This document shows, piece after piece, positions 1 through 6,060 of a stretch of DNA of 6,677 nt. Where the stretch lies: positions 1 through 6,677 of the forward strand of contig JAFAVL010000101.1 of NCBI GenBank assembly GCA_019242465.1, read 5' to 3'. Within the stretch, counting starts at the first letter, position 1; the number at the start of each line of letters is the position of its first letter. The notes beneath the pieces were generated by a model, which searched no databases, had not been told where the DNA came from, and saw nothing but the letters and a program-made list of their open reading frames with translations. The DNA is from Chroococcidiopsidaceae cyanobacterium CP_BM_RX_35. Lineage in GTDB: Bacteria > Cyanobacteriota > Cyanobacteriia > Cyanobacteriales > Chroococcidiopsidaceae. The position numbers were made by a program, and so were the translations under genes.

Positions 1-237
1 GATTAAGAAGAGCAATCTCAGTACCTCAGCTAGTTGATTAGCAAAAGGTATTAAAATATATGCTGCATGCTCTTCTCCCTTTTTTGCCGCATCTTCTACT
101 ACCCTTTCTATTATTTGAATGAAGTCAGAGTTGATCATTTCTCCAATCTGCTGCAGGAATGCCCACTCATACCCATCACGCCAGATTTGCAGCTCTTTAA
201 TCAGATGCCGATAAGCTTCGATATTTTCTTCAATCAT
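1..237 (-). CDS. Partial CHAT/TPR-associated-like helical protein, N-terminal 79 residues
   Basis: The frame is open from an ATG at 237 to the left edge, so only the first 79 residues are seen. The start follows AAGG about 10 bases upstream on the minus strand. The product is all helical, with a spaced pattern of Y..LI, GYE, LQQ.GEMI, FIQ..E.V, GEEHAAY and ANQLAEVL. Known pattern: cyanobacterial CHAT-protease/TPR proteins often begin with a module of this kind (LNLIQ..L, then one glutamate-rich helix, then AA..L..LA.QL). I infer membership of that group or a stand-alone homologue from memory of the pattern, not from a search. No catalytic residues lie in the visible part. A competing plus-strand frame at 67-252 has no ribosome binding site and is taken as a shadow. 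Confidence 0.6.
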   Translation of the reverse strand, partial: MIEENIEAYRHLIKELQIWRDGYEWAFLQQIGEMINSDFIQIIERVVEDAAKKGEEHAAYILIPFANQLAEVLRLLFLI

Positions 238-274
238 TGGTCATTACCTTAATCAAAGGGGTATTGTGCTAGGG

Positions 275-304
275 ATAGTAGCTTAGTTTTAGGTATCTAT
301 CCAA
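275..304 (-). promoter_or_regulatory. Possible promoter of the left-edge gene
   Basis: On the minus strand, TTGGAT (304-299) and TACTAT (280-275) are separated by 18 bp and lie about 40 bases before the ATG at 237. Both boxes are imperfect, so this is a weak call from position and spacing only. Confidence 0.25.
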
Positions 305-310
305 AATAAG

Positions 311-339
311 TCCTGATATAAATTTTTCTGCGATCAGGA
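311..339. repeat. Short inverted repeat in the gap between left gene and IS
   Basis: TCCTGAT (311-317) and ATCAGGA (333-339) form a perfect 7-bp stem around a 15-base AT-rich loop. No T-run follows on either strand, so it is not a convincing terminator. The rest of 238-396 shows no gene or RNA that I recognise. Confidence 0.35.
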
Positions 340-396
340 AGACTGAGCAGGGAACCGCAATTGCTACTATTACCGACTAATACAATATCTCAAAAC

Positions 397-422
397 GGGC
401 TATATGCAAGTCTGGTGTATGA
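397..422. repeat. IS256 inverted repeat, transposase-distal end
   Basis: This 26-base end begins GGG and closes with TGGTGTATGA. It matches the other end at 18 of 26 positions. It lies just downstream of the natural transposase stop (TAA at 432-430). Confidence 0.6.
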
Positions 423-429
423 AGAAGAA

Positions 430-1704
430 TTAAGCAGCATTCCGCCTGGTGGTTGAATCTGACGGTTGAGATACTCGCATCCCGTCTTGGAACTTGACTC
501 CAGCAATCACCTCCCTTAATCGTAAGTATCCTCAAATCCGTAACCAGTGCCTCTGTGCACTCTGCATCAGCTTGAACACCAACGACAGAATACTGTCTGA
601 GGATACGCAGCCGCGGGTCTTGTCTGTCCTTAAGCGTACAGTCGCAAAGGTTGATTCAATCGGATTGGTGGTGCGAATATGCCCCCAGTGTTCAGCAGGA
701 AAATCATAGAACGCTAACAGAGCCGCTCGGTCTTTGACTAAACACTCCACGGCTTTGGGATACTTAGCATCGTAGGTCTTGATAAATCGCTCCACCGCCT
801 GCTCGGCAGCTTGCTTGGTTGCTGCCAAGTAAATGTCTTGCAGGGCAGACTTAGCTGAGGGTTGCTGAGATTTGGGTAGGTGATTGAGCACATTCACCGT
901 CTTATGCACCCAGCAGCGCTGCACTCGGGTAGAGGGAAATACTTGTTTCAGTGCTTTCCAAAACCCTAGCGCCCCATCACCAATTGCCAATTCTGGAGCT
1001 TTTTTCAGTCCTTGGTCTTGCAATCGCAACAGCAAGGCTTTCCAGTTTAAGTGCGATTCTCGTAACCCGATTTCCAGTCCTAGCAGTTCTTTGATACCGC
1101 TATCACTGACGCCAATCAGAACCAGAATGCATTGCTGCTCGTCCTCGTTGCGGATGTGGAAGTACACCCCGTCTGCCCACATATACACATAACGCTTACT
1201 GGCTAATGACCGCTGCTGCCAATGCCGATGCTCTTCTAACCACTTGGTTTTGAGTCGGCTAATTGTGCTGGCTGATAGCCCTGCTGCCCGCACTCCTAGC
1301 AACGATGCCAACGCTTCAGAAAAATCGCCAGTGGACACTCCCTTGAGATACAGCCAGGGCAACACCTCTTCCACACTGCGGGCGCGCTTCAAGTACGGGG
1401 GCAATAAGGACGAATTGAATTTGATACCGCTGCCAGTCCGGTCTCGCACCTTTGGTACCTGGACTTCCACCTCTCCCACCCCTGTCATGATTTGGCGTTC
1501 GGGTAGATAGCCATTGCGCACTACTCCTTGTCGTCCCTGCTCATCTTTGAGCTGCTGATACTGCTGCAGGAATTCTCGTAACTCCGCTTCTACCGCTTGA
1601 GCAATAATTTGTCTTGCGCCTTGACCTACTAGTTGGGTCAAGGCATCGCTAAGTGATTCCGTTGTCTCTATCGCTAACCTTGGAATATTATTGTCGTTAT
1701 TCAT
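430..1704 (-). pseudogene. IS256-family (mutator-type) transposase with in-frame stop near the C-terminus
   Basis: This transposase cuts and rejoins IS ends with an RNase H-fold DDE site. The ATG at 1704 follows AGGA at good spacing. The open part is 390 residues and stops at TGA 534-532. The same frame continues for 33 codons to TAA at 432-430 and reads GYLRLREVIAGVKFQDG, the family's usual C-terminal block. The intact gene would therefore be about 424 aa. Visible site residues are D178 (WADGVY), D243 (IGDGALG) and E350 (TTNPIES), with the family C..H pair at C264 and H267 (RCWVHK). A single C-to-T change (CGA to TGA) would explain the stop. Loss of the tail may inactivate it or leave a partly active protein. 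The 390-aa version (532-1704) may still be translated. Confidence 0.9.
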
Positions 1705-1730
1705 GGTGTATCCTAGTTTGGATTTTTTGC

Positions 1731-2288
1731 TTATTTAGCAGGATACGCCCTTCCTTCTCCTTGGCTCATACACCACTTTTGAGCATAACTCTCTCCTTCC
1801 CCAACTGGTATTGGGTTCTCTGTAAAACTCTGTATAGAGGACGACCCTTCAATGGTTTTCGGCTCAATTTGACAAGGAAATTTCGTAATCTGCAAATTTA
1901 ATTGAGTTAATTCAAATCTTTTTTCCATCTCTTTAATGGGTCCGGCATGATTAGCCACCACGCGCAGAATCCGTTTGGTGAACTGCTTGAGAACTGCCAC
2001 CAGACCTTGAGGAACTAAATATTTCCACAGTGCATTTTTCAAGGATTGGACGCAGTAGGTCTTGCTTCTACCAACTGAGATCTCAAACCGAACTTCTTGT
2101 AGATCAATCTCTTGTGGCACCCCACCGGGGTATTTGTAGAGCAGGTATTGCCATAGATGAATAGCACATGGGGGTAAACCATGGGCTTGCTGTTGGTGAT
2201 ATTCCGTCCACTGCACATACTGCTGATGAGGTGCTAAAGCTGGACGGTGAGCAATTGGAGGATGCTCTGAAATCAATATTGGTGTCAT
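1731..2288 (-). CDS. Winged-helix-like hypothetical protein, C-terminus replaced by IS sequence
   Basis: I do not recognise a named family. From ATG 2288 it has 185 residues. A TTG at 2294 is an alternative start, and neither has a strong ribosome binding site. Residues about 40-115 read as helix (AIHLWQYLLYKY), EIDLQEV, helix (VQSLKNALWKYLVPQGLV), then a beta-like FTKRILRVV. This suits a winged-helix DNA-binding fold. The remainder is polar and probably flexible. The last 19 residues, from SYAQK onward, are encoded by the IS end, since the 26-bp repeat begins at the last base of the codon for E166. The native C-terminus is therefore lost. It is the third gene of the minus-strand set, 72 bp after the annealing protein. 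A role in plasmid or phage DNA handling is inference from context only. Confidence 0.6.
   Translation of the reverse strand: MTPILISEHPPIAHRPALAPHQQYVQWTEYHQQQAHGLPPCAIHLWQYLLYKYPGGVPQEIDLQEVRFEISVGRSKTYCVQSLKNALWKYLVPQGLVAVLKQFTKRILRVVANHAGPIKEMEKRFELTQLNLQITKFPCQIEPKTIEGSSSIQSFTENPIPVGEGESYAQKWCMSQGEGRAYPAK
1766..1791. repeat. IS256 inverted repeat, transposase-proximal end
   Basis: Read on the minus strand it begins GAG and ends with TGGTGTATGA. It lies 61 bases before the transposase ATG and supplies the last coding bases of the gene it interrupts. Confidence 0.6.
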
Positions 2289-2360
2289 TATCAAATTCTC
2301 AGTTTTTTGTGGTTTCCCAGTAGGAGATAAGCCACTACTGGTGTTGGTTAACTAACCGAA

Positions 2361-3023
2361 CTAGAACGTAGTGGCAATTGACAAAACTTGCTGGACGAAA
2401 GCAGGCGCTTTCTTGCCGTTAACTGCTGGCACTGAATCAAACAGTTGTTGCAGTTCATTAGGGGTCAGCTCAGGCAGAATTGTTGCACCCCAATCGAGTG
2501 CATCTTCTGGAGACTTCCAGGTGCGATAGACTTCAGTTTGAGATGGTGGCAGTTCTATCAATTGCTGCTTTTTGGCATCAGGAATAGTTTCCACTTCCAG
2601 CTCATCCAACACGGCTAATCCACAGAGACTGAGAGTCACACGGCGCTTAGCTTTAGACTCTGCCTTCATTAGTAGGTTGGCTCTGGCTTCTCCTTGAGCT
2701 TGACCAAGGAAAACAGCTCCTATCGACTCATCACAACGCCCATCTGGTAGTGTTGCCCTAGCGGTGACGACGTAAATCTCGTCTACCAATTCCCGCGATA
2801 CGATTTGGACACTGACACAGTGGAGCCGCCGCAATTGTTCTGTGGCTTCCCGTAAGGCATACAACTTGAGCTTTCCGTTAAGCCGGATGTAAGCAAATGG
2901 TTGCGTTAATGGATTCAGTCCCAGGCTCTCACAAACACGAGAATAGTAGGCAATGCGATCACTCTCTGATAACTGAGATAAGTCTCCCTGAATCAAGACT
3001 TTTTCCAGAGCATTTGAGTTCAT
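2361..3023 (-). CDS. Putative RecT/Bet-like single-strand DNA annealing protein
   Basis: The protein has 220 residues. ATG at 3023 follows AGAGG (3036-3032) with 8-base spacing. Residues 25-60 (YYSRVCESLGLNPLTQPFAYI, then LNGKLKLYA) match the pattern of phage Bet/RecT proteins, in which a 'C...GL(D/N)P' helix precedes a strand with 'GK(L/M)T' and a conserved A/D-G-R-type helix. Residues 115-140 (ANLLMKAESKAKRRVTLSLCGL) resemble the Ala/Lys/Arg helix of the same proteins that packs on the annealed DNA. The expected role is to anneal complementary single strands in phage- or plasmid-borne recombination. The C-terminal 70 residues look like a separate helical tail. No partner exonuclease (YqaJ/RecE-like) or SSB gene is visible; either may have been lost with the IS insertion downstream. 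The assignment rests on motif reading, so a distant Rad52/Erf-like relative is also possible. Confidence 0.6.
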   Translation of the reverse strand: MNSNALEKVLIQGDLSQLSESDRIAYYSRVCESLGLNPLTQPFAYIRLNGKLKLYALREATEQLRRLHCVSVQIVSRELVDEIYVVTARATLPDGRCDESIGAVFLGQAQGEARANLLMKAESKAKRRVTLSLCGLAVLDELEVETIPDAKKQQLIELPPSQTEVYRTWKSPEDALDWGATILPELTPNELQQLFDSVPAVNGKKAPAFVQQVLSIATTF

Positions 3024-3087
3024 TTTTTTAACCTCTACTGCTTATAAGAAGTTCAGGGTTGGAGACATAAACTCCAGCCCAACTGCT

Positions 3088-3300
3088 TTAGAACTCCTCG
3101 CAGTCGCTCCAGTTGTAGTCGTCAATCTCGCCGCGTGTCGCCGCTCCTGGTCCGAAGCGCTTTTCTAGTTCTGCGTCAACTGGATCTGAAGGCTCCCACA
3201 TACTACAACCGTTGTCTTGGTAGTAGCCCTTGCTATCCAAGTAAGATTGCTGGCTCTGCAATGCCTGGGACAAATCAATGTGCTGTGCGAATGTAGTCAT
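3088..3300 (-). CDS. Small acidic hypothetical protein
   Basis: The product has 70 residues, starts at ATG 3300 and is not recognised. It is the first gene of the divergent minus-strand set, 64 bp before the annealing-protein gene. The protein is acidic, with a tail rich in D, E, N and W (DDYNWSDCEEF) and a Gly/Pro-containing middle (RFGPGAATRGEIDDY). It has no signal peptide or membrane segment. The Shine-Dalgarno match is poor. Small acidic proteins next to recombination genes can be DNA mimics or partner proteins, but nothing here proves that. It may be co-transcribed from the promoter at 3444-3415 through a leader of about 100 bases. Confidence 0.55.
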   Translation of the reverse strand: MTTFAQHIDLSQALQSQQSYLDSKGYYQDNGCSMWEPSDPVDAELEKRFGPGAATRGEIDDYNWSDCEEF

Positions 3301-3335
3301 TGCTAAAATCTTGATCGTTGTTTTTATTAGTTCTT

Positions 3336-3359
3336 GGCGGTTGACAGCCGCCTTTTTCT
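3336..3359 (+). terminator. Intrinsic terminator on the plus strand inside the minus-operon leader
   Basis: GGCGG (3336-3340) pairs with CCGCC (3348-3352). Two more pairs (U-G, U-A) close a tight loop, and TTTTTCTT follows. The T-run is on the plus strand only, so it would stop rightward transcription coming from antisense of the three-gene set before it reaches the RHH gene. In the leftward leader RNA the same stem is followed by A-rich sequence and would not terminate. Confidence 0.55.
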
Positions 3360-3361
3360 TG

Positions 3362-3394
3362 CCTACTCTCTAGTTCTGCTTAACTGAGAGTAGG
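3362..3394. promoter_or_regulatory. Strong hairpin in the 5' leader of the minus operon
   Basis: CCTACTCTC (3362-3370) and GAGAGTAGG (3386-3394) are a perfect 9-bp inverted repeat. Inside, after one bulged T, AGTT (3372-3375) pairs with AACT (3382-3385) around a six-base loop, giving 13 pairs in all. It lies just inside the predicted leftward transcript, so it would form near the 5' end of the mRNA. It could stabilise the RNA or bind a protein. It does not resemble a known riboswitch. Confidence 0.5.
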
Positions 3395-3414
3395 TTCAAA
3401 GACCTGATATCTCA

Positions 3415-3444
3415 ATTATAACTCTGGTATACCAGAGTTGTTAA
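3415..3444 (-). promoter_or_regulatory. Sigma70-type promoter of the minus operon, with operator in the spacer
   Basis: On the minus strand, TTAACA (3444-3439, 5 of 6 to TTGACA) and a perfect TATAAT (3420-3415) are 18 bp apart. The perfect palindrome at 3420-3439 fills this spacer. A protein bound there would block RNA polymerase. The predicted start is near 3408, about 108 bases before the ATG at 3300. Confidence 0.6.
3420..3439. promoter_or_regulatory. Perfect 20-bp palindromic operator, site 1
   Basis: AACTCTGGTATACCAGAGTT equals its own reverse complement. Related copies at 3471-3490 and 3714-3733 each match it at 16 of 20 positions and keep the TGGTATAC core. RHH proteins bind such palindromes as dimers or tetramers. 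The RHH gene starting at 3507 is the natural candidate to bind here. Confidence 0.7.
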
Positions 3445-3470
3445 GTACAATCGATCAAAATCACTTATAG

Positions 3471-3490
3471 CGCACTGGTATACTAGAGTT
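3471..3490. promoter_or_regulatory. Operator-like palindrome, site 2, before the RHH gene
   Basis: The core CTGGTATACTAGAGTT shares 16 of 20 bases with site 1. It ends next to the ribosome binding site GGAGG (3491-3495). It also contains TATACT (3479-3484), a fair -10 box for the plus-strand gene, though I see no good -35 at the right distance. Binding here would shut off the RHH gene itself. Confidence 0.6.
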
Positions 3491-3506
3491 GGAGGTAGAG
3501 GAACAT

Positions 3507-3713
3507 ATGGCAAGACCTAAAAAATTTGATCATGCATTTAAGCCAGAGGGCAAGGAACCGCTCTCTAAGCGACAATTACAGGTAAAAGTACCTGAAGCGA
3601 TTGCAGATGCCCTCAACCAACTTCCAAGCGGCGATCGCAGTAAATGGTTACGGCAAGTCATAACTGAAGCTGTTGAAAGAGAATTAATAAAAACTAATCA
3701 ATCAGTCTATTGA
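3507..3713 (+). CDS. Ribbon-helix-helix (CopG/MetJ-type) small DNA-binding protein, likely repressor
   Basis: The product has 68 residues. ATG 3507 is preferred over the in-frame TTG at 3489 because GGAGG (3491-3495) and AGAGGA (3497-3502) lie just before it. A basic N-terminal arm (MARPKK) leads to a strand RQLQVKVP (about 22-29), helix A PEAIADALNQLP (29-40), a GDRS turn, and helix B DRSKWLRQVITEAVEREL (43-60). That is the full RHH layout, in which the strand pairs between two subunits and enters the DNA major groove. The family commonly acts as autorepressors, antitoxins or plasmid copy-control proteins. No toxin gene follows it. Three palindromes surround the gene, and one fills the promoter of the divergent recombination set, so I infer a repressor of both directions. 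It carries a HIP1 octamer in its turn region. Confidence 0.8.
   Translation: MARPKKFDHAFKPEGKEPLSKRQLQVKVPEAIADALNQLPSGDRSKWLRQVITEAVERELIKTNQSVY
3631..3638. repeat. HIP1 octamer
   Basis: GCGATCGC is the highly iterated palindrome of many cyanobacterial genomes and supports a cyanobacterial host. Partial GCGATCG words also occur at 6434-6440 and near 6500. Confidence 0.7.
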
Positions 3714-3733
3714 GACACTGGTATACCAGGATT
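3714..3733. promoter_or_regulatory. Operator-like palindrome, site 3, after the RHH gene
   Basis: CACTGGTATACCAGGATT keeps the perfect ten-base core CTGGTATACCAG and matches site 1 at 16 of 20 positions. It starts one base after the RHH stop codon. I find no promoter boxes framing it on either strand, so it may be an auxiliary site for looping or a boundary repeat of the cassette. Confidence 0.55.
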
Positions 3734-3775
3734 TGTCATGCATCTGTTCTTTCGTTCGATACCCCAAGAGGATCT

Positions 3776-3812
3776 AGAAACACCCGGCGCACAATACTGG
3801 GTGTTTCTGTTT
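3776..3812 (+). terminator. Terminator-like hairpin downstream of the RHH gene
   Basis: AGAAACACCC (3776-3785) pairs perfectly with GGGTGTTTCT (3799-3808) over 10 bp with a 13-base loop, followed by GTTTT. It probably ends the RHH transcript. The weak T-run lowers certainty. The remaining gap to the next gene (3813-3949) shows nothing else I can name. Confidence 0.55.
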
Positions 3813-3949
3813 TGGGTGATTGTTTCTGATTGGAGTTTAGACTAATTTTGCTTCCCAAACCACTAAACCCTTATCCAGACAGGCTTTGCTAATTCATCAG
3901 CTTGTTTAGGTCCCCCCATCTAAAATGCTTGCTACACAAGGGCGGTAGC

Positions 3950-5392
3950 GTGAAAAATAAAATTGAGTCTAAACTCCCGTTAAATATGTCACAGACTGAA
4001 CAGATTACGTTGGATAAATTGCACGCTCTCGGAGTTGAAACCCTGGCTCAATTAGTCATGGAAGGGTGCAACTTTGACTCTCTGTTTGCTCAACGGGTTA
4101 GACGCACTCTCGTCGCCGCCACGAGGGACACAAAATCGTTAATTTCTTTGCTCAAACAACAACTGACAAGCTTGTCGAAGGGCAAGAAATTTTATGAGGC
4201 AAGTGAATCAGAGGAGTTGGCGGAGAAACTGCGTGAAATTCGGCGAGGAATTAGCGATGAGCTAGCACCCCTTGATTTGAAGGCAGCCATTGAGCTGATG
4301 CAAAAATTGCTCAGCCTTCACTCTCAGGTGTTTGAACGTGTGGATGACAGTTATGGCAACATTTGGCCGATCTTTGACTGTGTCCTGGAAAACTTAGCGG
4401 CACTCTACATCAGATTAGACTCTTATGATCGAAGGGCATTAGCGGAAGAGGTCTTCAATTGGTACAGCCATAATGGCTATGGCATTTACGACAACGTCAT
4501 CAAGCATTTCGCTCCAGCTTTAGGCGAGGAAGGACAGAACGTAGTAGAAAAGTTACTCAAAAATCAGCTCACAATAGCAGAGCAAACTCGAAGTGCTTCT
4601 GGATGGAGTACTCATGAGACGATTTCCGGCTTGCTGGCTCTAGCTGATGCGAGGCAGAACGTTGAGGAGTATATGGGCATTATTCAAACCTACTGTGCTC
4701 CCATCACTTGTTCTGAAAAATTAGCAATAGCTGAACGTCTTATTCAGGTCAAACGCGATCAAGAAGCTCTGCAATGGTTAGAACAAGTAGAGGAGGCTGG
4801 GCGTTTTGAAGAACGAAAAGGGACATTGAAGATTCAGGCACTGGAGGGACTGGGACGAAACAGTGAAGCGCAGCAGGTAAGAATTCAGCAATTTAGCGAC
4901 TCGCTCTCAACTGAGCTTTATCAGGAATGTCTGAAGATGGCAGCGGAGCCAGAATCTCTGCAACAACAGTTATTAAATGCTGCCACTGCTCACGGTTCAC
5001 CTTCCCAAGCACTGTATTTTTTTTATGAGATAGGGGAGTGGGAACGGGCGGCTCAACTGGTGCGACACAATCGAGACAAATGGAATGGTAGAGATTATTA
5101 TTCACTCCAACCAGTGGCCAAAAAACTGGAAAAGCCATGGCCGTTTGAATCAACAATTCTTTATCGGGCTCTAATTGACGATATTGTGGCTCGGGCACAG
5201 TCAAAGTACTATCATCATGCGGTTCGATACATGAAAGCCCTTGAGCAACTGAGTCTGAAAGTAGAGGACTGGAATGGAATGCTATCTCACGAAGAGTATT
5301 TATCTCAGCTGCGGGAAAACCATAAGCGAAAGACGGCTTTATGGAGCAAGTACGAAAAAAAGGATAGTAGGAAGTGTAACAAGTCAGGCTAA
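3950..5392 (+). CDS. DUF6880-like alpha-helical protein
   Basis: I choose GTG 3950 (480 aa) because AAGGG (3938-3942) stands 7 bases before it. TTG 3902 (496 aa) and ATG 3986 (468 aa) lack such a site. The N-terminal helix pattern TLDKLHALGVETLAQLVMEG is followed, at residues about 100-160, by DELAPLDLKAAIELMQKLL, FERVDDS and the matching helices. NGYGIYD and PALGEEG follow at about 175-195. This is the signature I know from DUF6880. The middle reads as repeated helix pairs (alpha-solenoid, TPR-like, e.g. ALQWLEQVEEAGRFEE). The C-terminal block ALIDDIVARAQSKYYHHAVRYMKAL (about 406-432) with DWNG...HEEYLSQLRENHKRK (440-460) is also found in SWIM-zinc-finger proteins, but no SWIM Cys/His motif is present. 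No enzyme motif, signal or membrane segment is visible. A scaffold or binding role is inference. Confidence 0.7.
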   Translation: MKNKIESKLPLNMSQTEQITLDKLHALGVETLAQLVMEGCNFDSLFAQRVRRTLVAATRDTKSLISLLKQQLTSLSKGKKFYEASESEELAEKLREIRRGISDELAPLDLKAAIELMQKLLSLHSQVFERVDDSYGNIWPIFDCVLENLAALYIRLDSYDRRALAEEVFNWYSHNGYGIYDNVIKHFAPALGEEGQNVVEKLLKNQLTIAEQTRSASGWSTHETISGLLALADARQNVEEYMGIIQTYCAPITCSEKLAIAERLIQVKRDQEALQWLEQVEEAGRFEERKGTLKIQALEGLGRNSEAQQVRIQQFSDSLSTELYQECLKMAAEPESLQQQLLNAATAHGSPSQALYFFYEIGEWERAAQLVRHNRDKWNGRDYYSLQPVAKKLEKPWPFESTILYRALIDDIVARAQSKYYHHAVRYMKALEQLSLKVEDWNGMLSHEEYLSQLRENHKRKTALWSKYEKKDSRKCNKSG

Positions 5393-5507
5393 CAGTGCCA
5401 AGCAAGACAACATGAGACAGGCTCTTTTACACAGTAGCCAATTTACTGCTGAGCTAGTGCTAAACTGATAGCTAATCAATCAGTTTGAAGTTTAGTAATT
5501 GACTAAG

Positions 5508-6044
5508 ATGGCACAGAATGGTCCTAGCCTTACAGCTTTGAAGCAATATCTACAAAGTTCTTCTAAAGAAGATTTAATCAGTGATATTTCAGAACTTTTC
5601 AAAAGGTTCAATTCCGTGAAAGATTACTATCAAATCAAACTTTCTCCTCAAGCCGAGGCACAAGTAGGAGAGAAATATAAAAAAATCATTGCCGATGAGT
5701 TCTTTCCTACACGAGGTTTTGGTAGAGCGAAGCTTGCAGTTGCCAAAAAAGCGGTGACTGAGTACAAAAAGGTGACTAAGAATCCAGCCGGTATTGCTGA
5801 TATCATGCTGTTCTATGTAGAGCAGGGCGTAAAATTTACTAATGCATATGGTGATATTGATGAGCCTTTCTATAACAGCATGGAAAGCATGTATGAAAAA
5901 GCAGTGGAATGGATTATCAGGTATGCAATGCCAGATGTTTTTCAAGAACGTTGTCTGAGAATTGTGGAAGATACATCAGATATAGGGTGGGGGTTTCATG
6001 ATAACCTCAGTGATATCTACAGTGATGCTTTCAACAATCAATAA
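5508..6044 (+). CDS. DUF6155 family protein
   Basis: ATG 5508 gives 178 residues. TTG 5499 has a GAAG 8 bases upstream and is possible (181 aa). The pattern matches DUF6155 along its length: LTALKQYLQSSSKEDLI (8-24), YKKIIADEFFPTRGFGRAKLAVAKKAV (57-83), IADIMLFYVEQGVKFTNAYGDIDEPFYNSMESMYEKA (96-132) and GWGFHDNLSDIYSDAF (160-175). It looks full length. The family is soluble, helical and of unknown function. Its conserved acidic and aromatic residues (GDIDEP, GFHD) may form a site, but no reaction is known to me. It lies 115 bp after the DUF6880-like gene on the same strand, so they may share a transcript. The IS1 remnant begins 16 bp after its stop, so any native downstream partner has been cut away. 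Confidence 0.8.
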   Translation: MAQNGPSLTALKQYLQSSSKEDLISDISELFKRFNSVKDYYQIKLSPQAEAQVGEKYKKIIADEFFPTRGFGRAKLAVAKKAVTEYKKVTKNPAGIADIMLFYVEQGVKFTNAYGDIDEPFYNSMESMYEKAVEWIIRYAMPDVFQERCLRIVEDTSDIGWGFHDNLSDIYSDAFNNQ

Positions 6045-6060
6045 GCGGACTGAGGTCGAA

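Larger units (their letters stand above)
397..1791 (-). mobile_element. IS256-family insertion sequence, about 1.4 kb
   Basis: The ends 397-422 and 1766-1791 (reverse complement) align without gaps at 18 of 26 positions, including an identical inner ten, TGGTGTATGA. The identity stops at G397 and G1791, so I place the tips there. The length of 1395 bp and IR size fit the IS256 family, and the transposase fills almost all of the element. IS256 elements make 8-9 bp target duplications. The 9-base flanks (388-396 and 1792-1800) share only TCTC plus a final C, 5 of 9 positions, so no clear duplication survives. Either the insertion is old, or one flank was rearranged, or the tips are a few bases off. 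Confidence 0.75.

Noticed and set aside
67..252. Plus-strand frame of 61 codons
   Set aside because: It lacks a ribosome binding site, is rich in F/Y/P in an unnatural way, and lies opposite the better minus-strand frame 1-237.
884..1510. Plus-strand frames within the transposase gene
   Set aside because: They are antisense to a clear IS256 transposase and show no family pattern.
3507..3713. Toxin-antitoxin module with the RHH protein as antitoxin
   Set aside because: No toxin gene follows or precedes it on the same strand; the next plus-strand gene is over 230 bp away, beyond a terminator, and is a 480-aa DUF6880-like protein.
3420..3733. CRISPR-like repeat array
   Set aside because: Only three imperfect palindromes with unequal spacing, one pair separated by a gene; they fit operators.
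4893..5405. Minus-strand frame of 170 codons
   Set aside because: It is antisense to the DUF6880-like gene, whose protein shows conserved blocks; the antisense protein shows none.
5589..5945. Minus-strand frame of 118 codons
   Set aside because: It is antisense to the well-supported DUF6155 gene.
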